Assembly (NCBI RefSeq): GCF_000488215.1
Contig: NZ_KI530712.1
Coordinates: 996,881 to 1,060,880 of the forward strand
Reading direction: 5' to 3'
DNA length: 64,000 nucleotides
DNA from: Acinetobacter nectaris CIP 110549
GTDB lineage: Bacteria > Pseudomonadota > Gammaproteobacteria > Pseudomonadales > Moraxellaceae
Part shown: positions 55,211 through 64,000 of the stretch, one piece after another
Layout: every line of letters starts with the position of its first letter
Numbering within the stretch: position 1 is the first letter of the stretch
Position numbers and translations under genes: made by a program
Notes under the pieces: model-generated
What the model was told of the DNA's origin: nothing
Database searches by the model: none
Seen by the model: only the letters and a program-made list of their open reading frames with translations

Positions 55211-55237
55211 TAGTGCTACTCATTATGAGTAGCACTA
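55211..55237. repeat. Perfect 27-bp palindrome between mcrC and fic
   Basis: TAGTGCTACTCAT-t-ATGAGTAGCACTA: 13-bp arms around one base. It sits 54 bp downstream of mcrC and 146 bp upstream of fic (both minus strand). No T-run follows on either strand, so it is either an operator for fic or a hairpin at the end of the mcrBC transcript. Confidence 0.75.
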
Positions 55238-55290
55238 AAGGTCAAAGGTATCAAAATAAAGCTTCATCCATGTGGACATTCTTTTAACCG

Positions 55291-56604
55291 CTACAAACAA
55301 ACTGTGCCAGAACTAATACAGCTATTTATTAAATTTTCAGGTTTTTCCACATTAAACGGTACGACTCTTAGGATTGCCTCACCACTGTCAACATTAAATT
55401 TCAATGAAATTTCATTATCAAATTTATTTAATTGATAAGGGTAAACTAAAATAACTTCACTGCTATGCTCTAAATAATAGTGACTATAAGCAAACATTTG
55501 CTGGATATCGCTATCTTTTAATCCAAATCTTCCAGCCCGATTAGTCTGATCCAAGAGCTTCCATTTGGTATCTAACACAATCTTTCGCTTAGTTTGCTTA
55601 TGCTGAATATAAATATCAGGGCGAAGTCTAAAAATAGGGTTATCACCATATAAGCAAATATGCTGATTCGATACTTGCGTGCTTACCTGCCAATCTTTTA
55701 ATTCACGGCGTAAATGGTAAGCAACATAATGTTCAAAAAGTTTTTCCATAGGAAATAGTAGGCTCATGCCACGCCAGCTTCCTTGGGTAGATACAGGCAT
55801 ATATTCACTTAGAATCAATTCTGTCCAAGGTTTGATATCAGTATAAAGCGCAAGTAATCGCCCAGATTGCCATTGCTTAAAATCTTGAGCAATGTTTTGG
55901 CTCTTTGGAATTTCTCCAGTCATCAAACGAAGTTCTTGAGCAAGTTTCCAATTTTTAGGACTGCTCGTCTTTTTACAAATAAGATCTAATGCCGTTTTAA
56001 TTAATCTATTTTCAGGACGATTAACTTCATAAACATCATGTTCAATTGGAAATATATGTTTTTTTGCAGGTGGTTGCCGCATATATTTTACATGCTGCAA
56101 CTGCCCTTTTAAGTATTTTTGTTCCTCTTGAACACGCTGATAATCAAAGCGCAATCCATGCTGAATTAGTATTTCAAAATGATAAAGAAACTGTTCAATG
56201 ACCCACTCATGAATCGGTTGTTTAAATCGACTCAGACTAGCTTCACCCACATCACGATAAGGTAGATGTAAAGATACTCGGAGCATTTTCTTCAATAGTT
56301 CTCGTTCTTTTTCAACCAGACTATCTATCGACTCATCTACCGTTTGACTAATATGTTTTGGTAATATTTCAATGCGAGTACCACACTTGGTTTCAATTAC
56401 TCCGACATATTGGTCAAGCCTTAATTTTCTACGCCCAGCCAATTCAAATATTTTGGCACCATTCTTTGAAAATGAGGCAGATAAATCACACAAATACTCA
56501 AATGCTGACTCTGAAATATAAGCATGATCTATCGTCGATTCAGGACACCCAACATAAGCAACACTAATATAGGCATATTCTCTGACTGTAATCAGATCAG
56601 GCAT
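55291..56604 (-). CDS. mcrC: McrC-family restriction subunit
   Basis: 437 residues. McrC is the nuclease partner of the GTPase McrB and cuts modified DNA. The C-terminal PD-(D/E)xK core is seen in RLRPDIYIQHKQTKRKIVLD, followed by TKWKLLDQ (D...D-TK), and the helical N-terminal half contains CGTRIEILPKHI. ATG 56604 has a strong AGGGGG site and is 9 bp after the mcrB stop, so they are cotranslated. Confidence 0.9.
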   Translation of the reverse strand: MPDLITVREYAYISVAYVGCPESTIDHAYISESAFEYLCDLSASFSKNGAKIFELAGRRKLRLDQYVGVIETKCGTRIEILPKHISQTVDESIDSLVEKERELLKKMLRVSLHLPYRDVGEASLSRFKQPIHEWVIEQFLYHFEILIQHGLRFDYQRVQEEQKYLKGQLQHVKYMRQPPAKKHIFPIEHDVYEVNRPENRLIKTALDLICKKTSSPKNWKLAQELRLMTGEIPKSQNIAQDFKQWQSGRLLALYTDIKPWTELILSEYMPVSTQGSWRGMSLLFPMEKLFEHYVAYHLRRELKDWQVSTQVSNQHICLYGDNPIFRLRPDIYIQHKQTKRKIVLDTKWKLLDQTNRAGRFGLKDSDIQQMFAYSHYYLEHSSEVILVYPYQLNKFDNEISLKFNVDSGEAILRVVPFNVEKPENLINSCISSGTVCL

Positions 56605-56613
56605 AAATACCCC

Positions 56614-58596
56614 CTATGCGTGTCGAATAATTTTTGCAAAACTTTCAATAGATTCAAATGAAGTTGGTGCCAATTCCCAAGTTTTCTTATCTTCAAAGTA
56701 ACCTAGCTCTTCCACATCTGCATTTGGAAATATTACCGATTTTTCTATAGTTTTTGACTGAAGCATATCATTGCCATTTAAAACTAAATTGATTTTTGCC
56801 CAATCATCGAAGAAATACTCTTGTAGTTGTGGAATAATCTTCTGCTTAAAAATATCTGCTAGATTATTTAAAGTAGGCTGTTCTTTTAATAACATAAAGT
56901 TAGCATGACCCAAACAATGATCCCGATCAAGTAAGAATTCAATCCTTTGATTCATAACTGTCAGTAACTGTTGAATATCTACACCATCAACACTCACGCC
57001 ATTTAATAACTCTGGTTTAGGTGGCATTTCAATAAAAGTAAAACGGCGGCGTAGTGCAATATCTAAACCTGTTAAAGAATGGTCAGAACTATTCATTGTT
57101 CCAATAATATAAACGTTATTTGGTACGCTAAATTCTTCTTTTGAATAGGGTAAAGTCGCCGATAATGCTTCTTGAGCACCTTGACGCTTTGAATCTTCAA
57201 TTAAAGTAATGAGCTCGCCAAAAATACGAGAAATGTTTCCACGGTTAATTTCATCAATGATTAAGACATAAGGTCTAGAGTTTAAATCGGGGCTGATTTC
57301 CTCATATTCAATGACTGAACGCAATGAATTTGCTATAGCCCATTCATAAGCCCTATTATTAATAATATTATCTTGTCCAGTCTTTAAATAATCCCTAATA
57401 TGCTTTATTGATAATGGAATAGTTGTATCTTTAGAGGTCAGAGCAAATAAAGTACCTGATTGATTACTTGTTACTTTAATTTCTGCATTACGCTTTGTAT
57501 AAAAACTTTGTTCAGTATGCTTTGCCTTCTCAATTAAATTGTCAATTGCACTATTTATACTGAATTCTGTTGGTACATTCGCTCCAATATTTTTTGAAGT
57601 AACTTCTATTTGAGCATCACTACAAATCTCTTTAAAAACTCCTGCTTGAACATCATAAGTTAAGTTTCCTTCATCATCTGTTTCAGCCCGAATACCTTCC
57701 ACAAAGTCTTCATAACTAAAACTTTGATGAAATGTAACAAACTTAATTTGGCCTTGATCTTTATAATGGTCAAAACGTTTCTTTAACTCTTCACGGTCTT
57801 CACCACCTAATGCCTCAAGTGTTTTATTCTCTATAATTGACAAAGCATGGTTAATGGTATGAAACGTTTTTCCTGTACCCGCAGCACCAAATAAAATACG
57901 GTTTAATGCTTGATTCATTATATTCTCATTTTTTTTTATAACTGGCACAAATTCACTCTGATTTAACACTTCGTCTCCGTCACTCGGTGTTAAGGAACTC
58001 TGCTTAGGATTAGCCTTTAAATACTCATTTACCAATTGACAACCATAACTTAATATAGATTGCTCACCTTTATTTTTTAAAAGGTACTGATATGATTCAA
58101 CCCGATTTAAATTTTTATCTTCTGTTAAAAAATCCAACATTTCTTTTGAAAAAATTGAGATAATTTGAGGGGTTCGCTGATTCTGATATAAAAAAGCAAT
58201 TTTCCATTTAAACATTTCACTTACTGGAATGTTGAGTATTTCTTCAAGATCATTGTTGGTAACAGCATTAATAACATTCAAAATATTATGTTTTATTGTT
58301 TTAAATGCCTCTTCCTTAGTATTACCAAACTTTTGAAACCAACAATATTCATTATCATATATACGGCCACGTCCATTTTCTTTATCTTGTTGATCACGTC
58401 TATGAAATATGCCAAATTTAGAGGCATCTCCGCCTCGTATATCTGCAATTGGACGAGTCATATGTTCTAACCAGTATGTAAACGTATCTTTACTACCAAC
58501 TTGAATGTATTGTTCTAACGTCATTTTTTGAACATTTTCTATAGACCAAACATTTAAAAACTGATCCCACAAATTTTGAATTTCTTGTTCGCTCAC
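56614..58596 (-). CDS. mcrB: McrB-family AAA+ GTPase with a non-canonical N-terminal domain
   Basis: 660 residues. The AAA+ motor has Walker A GAAGTGKT (237-244), the McrB sensor-type VLIIDEINRGNISRIFGELI and the signature GTMNSSDHSLTGLDIALRRR, which identify the McrB branch. Residues 1-190 do not resemble the E. coli McrB DNA-binding domain; they contain MTLEQYIQVGSKDTFTYWLE and GGDASKFGIFHRRD, a pattern I associate with AAA proteins of defence islands. This part probably recognises the modified or foreign DNA. ATG 58596. Confidence 0.88.
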   Translation of the reverse strand: MSEQEIQNLWDQFLNVWSIENVQKMTLEQYIQVGSKDTFTYWLEHMTRPIADIRGGDASKFGIFHRRDQQDKENGRGRIYDNEYCWFQKFGNTKEEAFKTIKHNILNVINAVTNNDLEEILNIPVSEMFKWKIAFLYQNQRTPQIISIFSKEMLDFLTEDKNLNRVESYQYLLKNKGEQSILSYGCQLVNEYLKANPKQSSLTPSDGDEVLNQSEFVPVIKKNENIMNQALNRILFGAAGTGKTFHTINHALSIIENKTLEALGGEDREELKKRFDHYKDQGQIKFVTFHQSFSYEDFVEGIRAETDDEGNLTYDVQAGVFKEICSDAQIEVTSKNIGANVPTEFSINSAIDNLIEKAKHTEQSFYTKRNAEIKVTSNQSGTLFALTSKDTTIPLSIKHIRDYLKTGQDNIINNRAYEWAIANSLRSVIEYEEISPDLNSRPYVLIIDEINRGNISRIFGELITLIEDSKRQGAQEALSATLPYSKEEFSVPNNVYIIGTMNSSDHSLTGLDIALRRRFTFIEMPPKPELLNGVSVDGVDIQQLLTVMNQRIEFLLDRDHCLGHANFMLLKEQPTLNNLADIFKQKIIPQLQEYFFDDWAKINLVLNGNDMLQSKTIEKSVIFPNADVEELGYFEDKKTWELAPTSFESIESFAKIIRHA

Positions 58597-58682
58597 TACT
58601 CAACACCCTGTACAAATTCCACTTATTAAAGTAGCTATTTTTAGCTTAAACCTTTCAAATCTTATTTAAACTTGTAAGCAAG

Positions 58683-61600
58683 TTAACCTTTACTCAGCAA
58701 TACATCATAAATAATATTTGCAAACTGCTTCATCTTGGCAGGATCGCTAATCAATTGTGTCATTTGCTCTGTATGTGCTGTATTACTATCAAATACTGCA
58801 TTTCCTAAAGCATCATCAAACTCACCCAACATAGCCAATTGTCGTGGGTTCTCTTTGATTTGTTTCATCATTCTGGCATTTTCAGACATTTTACCTGCTA
58901 CAGTGTGGACATAATTAATCATGTCCTGATCTGTCAGCTTGTCAGTAATAAACACATCATTTACACGCTGTAAAATCACCGATAAAAAGTCTTCTGTCTT
59001 ATCTTTCGCCTTTGCAGACCCAACATCATTAGCTGGCTCTATCTTATGCTCAGTACTATTGGTTTTGAGTTGAATATCTTGTTGACGAATTTTTGAAAGA
59101 CGATAATGACTCATTGATACGTTACTCAAATCAATCTCTTCTTCATCTGTTCCTTGCTCACGTAACAAAGGGCGTAAGCTACGAGCAAACAAACTCATTT
59201 TCTCTAACTCTTTATCGTTATATTCCACAATCTGTGACATAAACTCATAAAAACGAGTAAAGCTACCTAAGTCTTTTCTAAAAATCTCGAGCGTTTCTCG
59301 TGCTTTCTTTGCTTCAGAAAACTCTTTTTCAGCATTCGCAATCAGTACAGGTTCCTCTGTTCTTTTGGCAATTTCCAAACGTTCTTTAGTCACCTTATAG
59401 TCATCAAGTGCTTGTTTATAACGCTGTTGCCAACGTTGCTTAGCTGGTTTACAAATATTAGAAAGTGCCGCACTCGATTTATTTTTACGATAAAAAGCTT
59501 CAACAAATTGTTCGACCTCAGCCATTAAGAAAATATGTGCAGCTTTTAGCTTTTCAGCCAAGTCATATACAATATCTGGATTAGATACATCTGCGAGTTC
59601 TGCTGTTTGGTAGTAAGGTTGGAACGCATTCAAAATTTCTTCAGGTTCATTAAAAAAATCTAATACAAATGTACCCGATTCTGCTTTACCAGGATAAGTA
59701 CGGTTTAAACGCGATAATGTTTGCACGCACTCCACACCACCCAATTTTTTATCGACATACATTGCACAAAGCTTAGGTTGGTCAAAACCAGTTTGAAATT
59801 TATTAGCAACAATCATGACTTGAAAATCATCGCTGTTAAATGATTTTCGCATGTCACGCCCTTTCAAGTTTGGGTTCGTATTACTTTCAGTAAACTTGTG
59901 TCCCATCAAATGCGTGCTATCGGCATCATGCTCTGTAAATTTCACTTCACCTGAAAAAGCGACCATTGCTTGAATGTTGGCATAATTTTGCTCTGTTACA
60001 TATTTATCAAAGGCTTGTTTATAGCGTACAGCCTCTTTACGTGAGCTAGTCACAACCATTGCTTTCGCCTGACCGCCCAGTAAGCCCATTACATTCTTTT
60101 TAAAATGCTCAATAATGATACGGACTTTTTGTGAGATATTATGGTCATGTAAGCGTACCCATTGATTCAGCTTTATCTTGGCCTTTTTAGCATCAACCTG
60201 ATCATCTTTTTCTTCAACTTTCTGTTTGAGCTTATAAATCACTTTATAGTTGGTATAGTTTTTAAGCACATCTAAAATAAAACCTTCTTCAATCGCTTGG
60301 CGCATGGAATACACATGATACGCTTCGGGCTTATTGGTCTTAGATGCTGGCAATGTAGGATTTGGTAAACGTCCAAATAGCTGTAACGTTTTATCTTTTG
60401 GCGTTGCTGTAAAGGCATAAAAGCTTAAATTCTGACTACCTTTACGTGAAGCCATGACAGAATCAATCACATCTTCTGCACTCAGTTCATCATCTTCATT
60501 TCGCTCATCTAACATCAACGTTTCTTTAAGCTGTCGTGCTGTTGAGCCACTTTGTGAAGAATGTGCTTCATCCGCAATAACTGCATAATGACGTTCTTTT
60601 AAACGACTGCTGTTTTCAATCGCACGTAGAACATAAGGAAAGGTTTGAATAGTCACAATAATAATTGGCTGTGCCATTTCTAAGGCTTTGGCTAACTTTT
60701 CAGACTTAGAACCATCACCTTCTTTATTGTTGATTCTCCCAACCACACCACTCGCATGTTCAAACTGATAAATGGTGTCTTGTAACTGATCATCTAAAAC
60801 CGTTCTATCAGTCACAACGATCACTGAATCAAACATCTTTTTGTGGCTTGCATCATACAAACTAGAGAGCTGATGTGCTGTCCATGCAATCGAGTTTGAT
60901 TTACCCGAACCTGCACTGTGCTGAATTAAGTATTTTTGTCCTGTACCTTCTGTTAAAGAGTCTTCAACCAATTTGGTCACTACTTTCCATTGATGATAGC
61001 GTGGAAAAATTAGACTTTCTTTTTTGTATTTTCGTCCCTCCCAGTCTTCCTTTTCTTCTATCTGTAAATGAATAAAGTTGCCAATAATATTTAATAAGCT
61101 GTCGGGTGTTAGCACCTCATTCCACAAATAGCCTGTTGCGTACTCATTTATATCTTCGGGTACATCATTACCTGCACCTTGTTCTTTAGTACCTTTATTA
61201 AAAGGTAAAAAGTAAGTGTCGTCACCATTTAAATGGGTTGCCATATATACGTCATACTGGCTTACGGCAAAGTGTACCAATGCCCCACGCTTAAAAGTTA
61301 AAAGTGGTTCTGGTTTGTTGGTTTCGGGGTCTTTCGGTAAACGTGTTTTTTTATACTGTGCCATGGCATTTTGCACAGCTTGTTTAAATTCGGACTTAAG
61401 CTCTAAAGTTGCTACAGGAAAACCATTAATAAATAAGACTAAATCTATACGCCATTTTTTGGCTTGTTTGCCTGTGGCTTCAAGTTCTGCTTTCGTTGCG
61501 TGTGGGCTATAGACCACTTCGGGCACTACACGGCAAATATTTTGTTTATAATTTTCATACAGTTCAGGGTTTAAGCCATGCTCAGGTTTAAACTGGCAAA

Positions 61601-61934
61601 ATGAAAACCGTGTACCTCGTGTTTTCAGCCCATGCCGTAATACGCCTAATGTACCATAACTACGAGATTCTATATCGGTGGCATTGCTATTGGCTTTTTT
61701 GAGTTGGGCTACAACGGTGTCTAGAAAATGACGTTCAGTATCAGTTGGAAAAATTGTTTTAAACTTCTGCCATTCTGCCTCTTGTGTCTTTTGCACAAAG
61801 TCTAAAACGTCTTGTGGGTATAACGCTTTTTCACGGTTATAGTTTTGTGCTGAACCGACATGCCAACCGTGAGTCTGCATTTGCGTAATAATGTCTTGTT
61901 GAAAAATGCTTTCTAAAGTTGCATCTGCTCTCAT
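58683..61934 (-). CDS. hsdR: Type I restriction enzyme, HsdR subunit
   Basis: 1083-residue motor/nuclease subunit. N-terminal PD-(D/E)xK nuclease: WRIDLVLFINGFPVATLELK. Helicase motifs: Walker A SAGSGKS, DEAH box in VIADEAHSSQSGSTARQL, FYAFTATPKDKTL, then DFQVMIVANKFQTGFDQPKL and the QTLSRLNR motif VI. The C-terminal helical part contacts the methylase. ATG 61934 overlaps the hsdS stop by 4 nt and follows GGAG; an in-frame GTG at 61943 is possible. The protein looks intact, so restriction may be active. Confidence 0.95.
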   Translation of the reverse strand: MRADATLESIFQQDIITQMQTHGWHVGSAQNYNREKALYPQDVLDFVQKTQEAEWQKFKTIFPTDTERHFLDTVVAQLKKANSNATDIESRSYGTLGVLRHGLKTRGTRFSFCQFKPEHGLNPELYENYKQNICRVVPEVVYSPHATKAELEATGKQAKKWRIDLVLFINGFPVATLELKSEFKQAVQNAMAQYKKTRLPKDPETNKPEPLLTFKRGALVHFAVSQYDVYMATHLNGDDTYFLPFNKGTKEQGAGNDVPEDINEYATGYLWNEVLTPDSLLNIIGNFIHLQIEEKEDWEGRKYKKESLIFPRYHQWKVVTKLVEDSLTEGTGQKYLIQHSAGSGKSNSIAWTAHQLSSLYDASHKKMFDSVIVVTDRTVLDDQLQDTIYQFEHASGVVGRINNKEGDGSKSEKLAKALEMAQPIIIVTIQTFPYVLRAIENSSRLKERHYAVIADEAHSSQSGSTARQLKETLMLDERNEDDELSAEDVIDSVMASRKGSQNLSFYAFTATPKDKTLQLFGRLPNPTLPASKTNKPEAYHVYSMRQAIEEGFILDVLKNYTNYKVIYKLKQKVEEKDDQVDAKKAKIKLNQWVRLHDHNISQKVRIIIEHFKKNVMGLLGGQAKAMVVTSSRKEAVRYKQAFDKYVTEQNYANIQAMVAFSGEVKFTEHDADSTHLMGHKFTESNTNPNLKGRDMRKSFNSDDFQVMIVANKFQTGFDQPKLCAMYVDKKLGGVECVQTLSRLNRTYPGKAESGTFVLDFFNEPEEILNAFQPYYQTAELADVSNPDIVYDLAEKLKAAHIFLMAEVEQFVEAFYRKNKSSAALSNICKPAKQRWQQRYKQALDDYKVTKERLEIAKRTEEPVLIANAEKEFSEAKKARETLEIFRKDLGSFTRFYEFMSQIVEYNDKELEKMSLFARSLRPLLREQGTDEEEIDLSNVSMSHYRLSKIRQQDIQLKTNSTEHKIEPANDVGSAKAKDKTEDFLSVILQRVNDVFITDKLTDQDMINYVHTVAGKMSENARMMKQIKENPRQLAMLGEFDDALGNAVFDSNTAHTEQMTQLISDPAKMKQFANIIYDVLLSKG

Positions 61935-63322
61935 GTGCTGCACTCCATATTTTCTTGATTATTATTTTTATTTGGATTTTTCCAATGGCGAACGTCTATT
62001 TTTCCTGTGACGGCTGCTGAGATGAGGGCAGTACGGCGTTCTTGCATGAGTTGGATTGCAGTATTCGCTTTAGCTTCTAGTTCTCTATATTCAAATACCT
62101 TACATTGAATATACTTAAAGAGTAACTCTTGTTCTTCAATTGATGGTAAAGCAAAGTAAAAATTTGATATTTGCTCAAAGTTTAGCCCTTCTCTATTACC
62201 ACCCGTTTGAATTGATTGAATTTGCGCTTGAATAAGATCTGATTGGATTACCAAAGCCAAAAAATCTTGTAAGTAATTACGTACTCTAATAATACATACA
62301 TGCTGATTCACATTTGCTTCGGGAAATTCATCAGGAACTAAGCTACTACGCCCAATCGATCCACCTGTGATATTCAGTAGAATGTCTCCTGAATAGACCT
62401 TAGAGTTTGACATATCGTCATGAATAGCTTCTGAAATATAAGTATTTTCTGAAATGTCAATTCTTAACCCATCATTGTAAATATTTTGACTTCTTATAAA
62501 TAAGATTCCTTGATCTTGATATATTTCAGCTCCACCTTTAGGAGTTTTACCACTACCAATTTTTAATGTATGAAATCCAATTTTTGTTACACTCCAGTGC
62601 TCAGGCACATCCCCTAACCATTCAATGCCTGAAGCTTTCATTTTCACATTAGGGTTTAAGCCTTTAGTCACCGCATGACTAATCACTGCTTGGCGTTTTT
62701 CTTTGAGCAGTTCAATCAGCTTTTCTTGTTTAGCTATGAGCGTGTCAATTTTTGCAGTTTCGTGGTCGAGGAAGTTGGCGATTTGGGTTTGTTCTAAATA
62801 TGGAACACTTGGAATAATAATATTTACTAACTCAGATGAGTTAATAGCAGGATAGCTTACTCCCACAGAGCGAGCTACAACTTCTTTGATAAAACCCTTC
62901 GCCTTCAAACAGTAGGCTGCAAAACACTTATTCAGATACTGACTCGGTCGAATAACGCTAAAACCTGTTGAAACAATAAGATTTTTAGGTGGATTTTCAA
63001 TTGGTGCAATTGCTTCTAAGTAGGTGCGAACAGTTGATACAATAACATCACCATCTTTTACAATACGCCTAGCTCTAGATGGTGCATCATTAAATGTCAT
63101 GGTTTCGATATGTGAAATACCGTATACTGCCGACACACTGCCAATATCAACATATTGTATTTCCGTGTCCTTAGATATAGTCTCAGATAGAACATCATCA
63201 TTGTAAGTGCATAAATACTTCAAAGATTTTGAATTCCAATGACTCGGTATTTTCCCCAACCACTCCACACCCGAATCTTTATACTCTGCATATTTCTGAT
63301 ACTTCGCCATTTTATTAACCAT
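61931..63322 (-). CDS. hsdS: Type I restriction-modification specificity subunit HsdS
   Basis: 463 residues with two target recognition domains (~20-175 and ~230-400). Each is led by a conserved KDSGVEWLGKIPSHW / KASGIEWLGDVPEHW box and followed by a long helix (FLDHETAKIDTLIAKQEKLI, ELEAKANTAIQLMQERRTAL). The split recognition site cannot be inferred from sequence. ATG 63322 overlaps the hsdM stop by 1 nt (TAATG); ATG 63310 is an alternative. Confidence 0.95.
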   Translation of the reverse strand: MVNKMAKYQKYAEYKDSGVEWLGKIPSHWNSKSLKYLCTYNDDVLSETISKDTEIQYVDIGSVSAVYGISHIETMTFNDAPSRARRIVKDGDVIVSTVRTYLEAIAPIENPPKNLIVSTGFSVIRPSQYLNKCFAAYCLKAKGFIKEVVARSVGVSYPAINSSELVNIIIPSVPYLEQTQIANFLDHETAKIDTLIAKQEKLIELLKEKRQAVISHAVTKGLNPNVKMKASGIEWLGDVPEHWSVTKIGFHTLKIGSGKTPKGGAEIYQDQGILFIRSQNIYNDGLRIDISENTYISEAIHDDMSNSKVYSGDILLNITGGSIGRSSLVPDEFPEANVNQHVCIIRVRNYLQDFLALVIQSDLIQAQIQSIQTGGNREGLNFEQISNFYFALPSIEEQELLFKYIQCKVFEYRELEAKANTAIQLMQERRTALISAAVTGKIDVRHWKNPNKNNNQENMECST

Positions 63323-64000
63323 TAAGAATGCACCTCTTGAAGAAGTGCCATAATTTCACGGCTAATCTTATCTAAATCGGCATCAATTTCGCTTAAATCT
63401 CGTGGTGGTTCATACACATAAAAATGGCGGTTAAACGGAATTTCATAACCCACTATACCTATCTCGCCATCTTGGGCATCACGCTTATCTGCATTAATCC
63501 ACGCATCAGGCACATGCGGTTGTACTTCACGTTTAAAATAAGATTCGATTAAATCTATCGTCGTTTGGCTTGGGTCTAGGGCAATATTCTCTGCATCGCG
63601 CAAATCACCATCTTGCACAAATTCAACCACGTTACCTTTGTAACTAAACTGACCATATAGCGGGTTTGTGGCACTTTTTATCACTTTTTTAACCACAGGT
63701 TCTGCATCTTGATTTTTCCAAGTCACAGCATCTAAAAACTGTTTTTTCTCTTTGGTTTCGAGTTTTTCATTGCAGTCTTTTAAAGCCTGTTTAAGTTGCT
63801 CATCAAAGGTATTAAAATCATCACTTTGTGCTATACCCATGTTGGTTTGTAAGGCTTCTGCTTTGCGTAAAAGCGTCCGTTGGTCTAACCAAAGTTTTGG
63901 CTCAAGTACCATTTTAATATCTTTTTCTTTTAGTTCGCTAAATTCTGCTTTAATGAGTGCGCGAATTTCAATTTTTTGGTCTTCACTGAACTGACCATAG
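63322..64000 (-). CDS. hsdM: Type I modification methylase HsdM, C-terminal part only
   Basis: Only the C-terminal ~226 residues lie inside the window; the frame is open at the right edge (...YGQFSEDQKIEIRALIKAEF) beyond the ATG at 63912, so that ATG is not the start. Visible are the helical tail typical of HsdM/N6_Mtase (YFKREVQPHVPDAWINADKR, GIVGYEIPFNRHFYVYEPPR, LDKISREIMALLQEV). The SAM-binding and NPPF motifs must lie outside. Gene order is hsdM-hsdS-hsdR. Confidence 0.93.
   Translation of the reverse strand, partial: YGQFSEDQKIEIRALIKAEFSELKEKDIKMVLEPKLWLDQRTLLRKAEALQTNMGIAQSDDFNTFDEQLKQALKDCNEKLETKEKKQFLDAVTWKNQDAEPVVKKVIKSATNPLYGQFSYKGNVVEFVQDGDLRDAENIALDPSQTTIDLIESYFKREVQPHVPDAWINADKRDAQDGEIGIVGYEIPFNRHFYVYEPPRDLSEIDADLDKISREIMALLQEVHS

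Overview
The window is chromosomal DNA of a gammaproteobacterium, almost certainly an Acinetobacter. The core gene order (gcd with a carbohydrate porin; yggT-proC-tilS-accA-ppx; trxA-rho; rpmI-rplT, pheS-pheT-ihfA), the protein lengths (Rho 420 aa, AccA 274 aa) and the low-GC codon use all fit that genus. The species cannot be fixed from the sequence alone.

Layout. 1-8.2 kb is a sugar block: the truncated PQQ glucose dehydrogenase gene (gcd), an OprB-type porin, an AraC-type regulator and two tandem GH13 alpha-glucosidases, one exported and one cytosolic. 8.2-24.4 kb is mostly housekeeping: a methyltransferase, a hemolysin-III family protein, YggT, ProC, TilS, AccA, Ppx/GppA, thioredoxin, Rho with a structured leader, a small Ala-rich lipoprotein, a HAD phosphatase, IHF-alpha, PheT, PheS, a tail-anchored protein of unknown function, L20 and L35. 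24.5-35 kb has a periplasmic cyclohexadienyl dehydratase, a TetR/EamA pair with a clear promoter-operator, and the complete kdpABCDE potassium system with OmpR-type direct repeats at its promoter. 35-37.8 kb holds decayed coding scraps, a cold-shock protein and two proteins of unknown function.

37.9-43.6 kb looks like the scar of integrative elements. Two copies of about 375 bp, each made of a broken integrase 5' end plus an att-like sequence, flank a LysR / short-chain dehydrogenase / ACMSD-type decarboxylase cassette and about 1.5 kb of repeat-rich noncoding DNA. 43.9-52.6 kb is an accessory, AT-rich cluster of small redox and hydrolase genes with their regulators: NmrA-like proteins, DoxX, HxlR, an M20 peptidase, a LysR regulator, two related alpha/beta hydrolases (one cytosolic, one exported) and an MFS exporter.

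52.6-64 kb is a defence island: a TIGR02391/Ymh-like protein with an Rx4H (HEPN-like) motif, lying between a Fic C-terminal remnant and an intact Fic gene, then McrC, McrB and a type I restriction-modification system (HsdR, HsdS and the C-terminal part of HsdM, which runs off the right edge).
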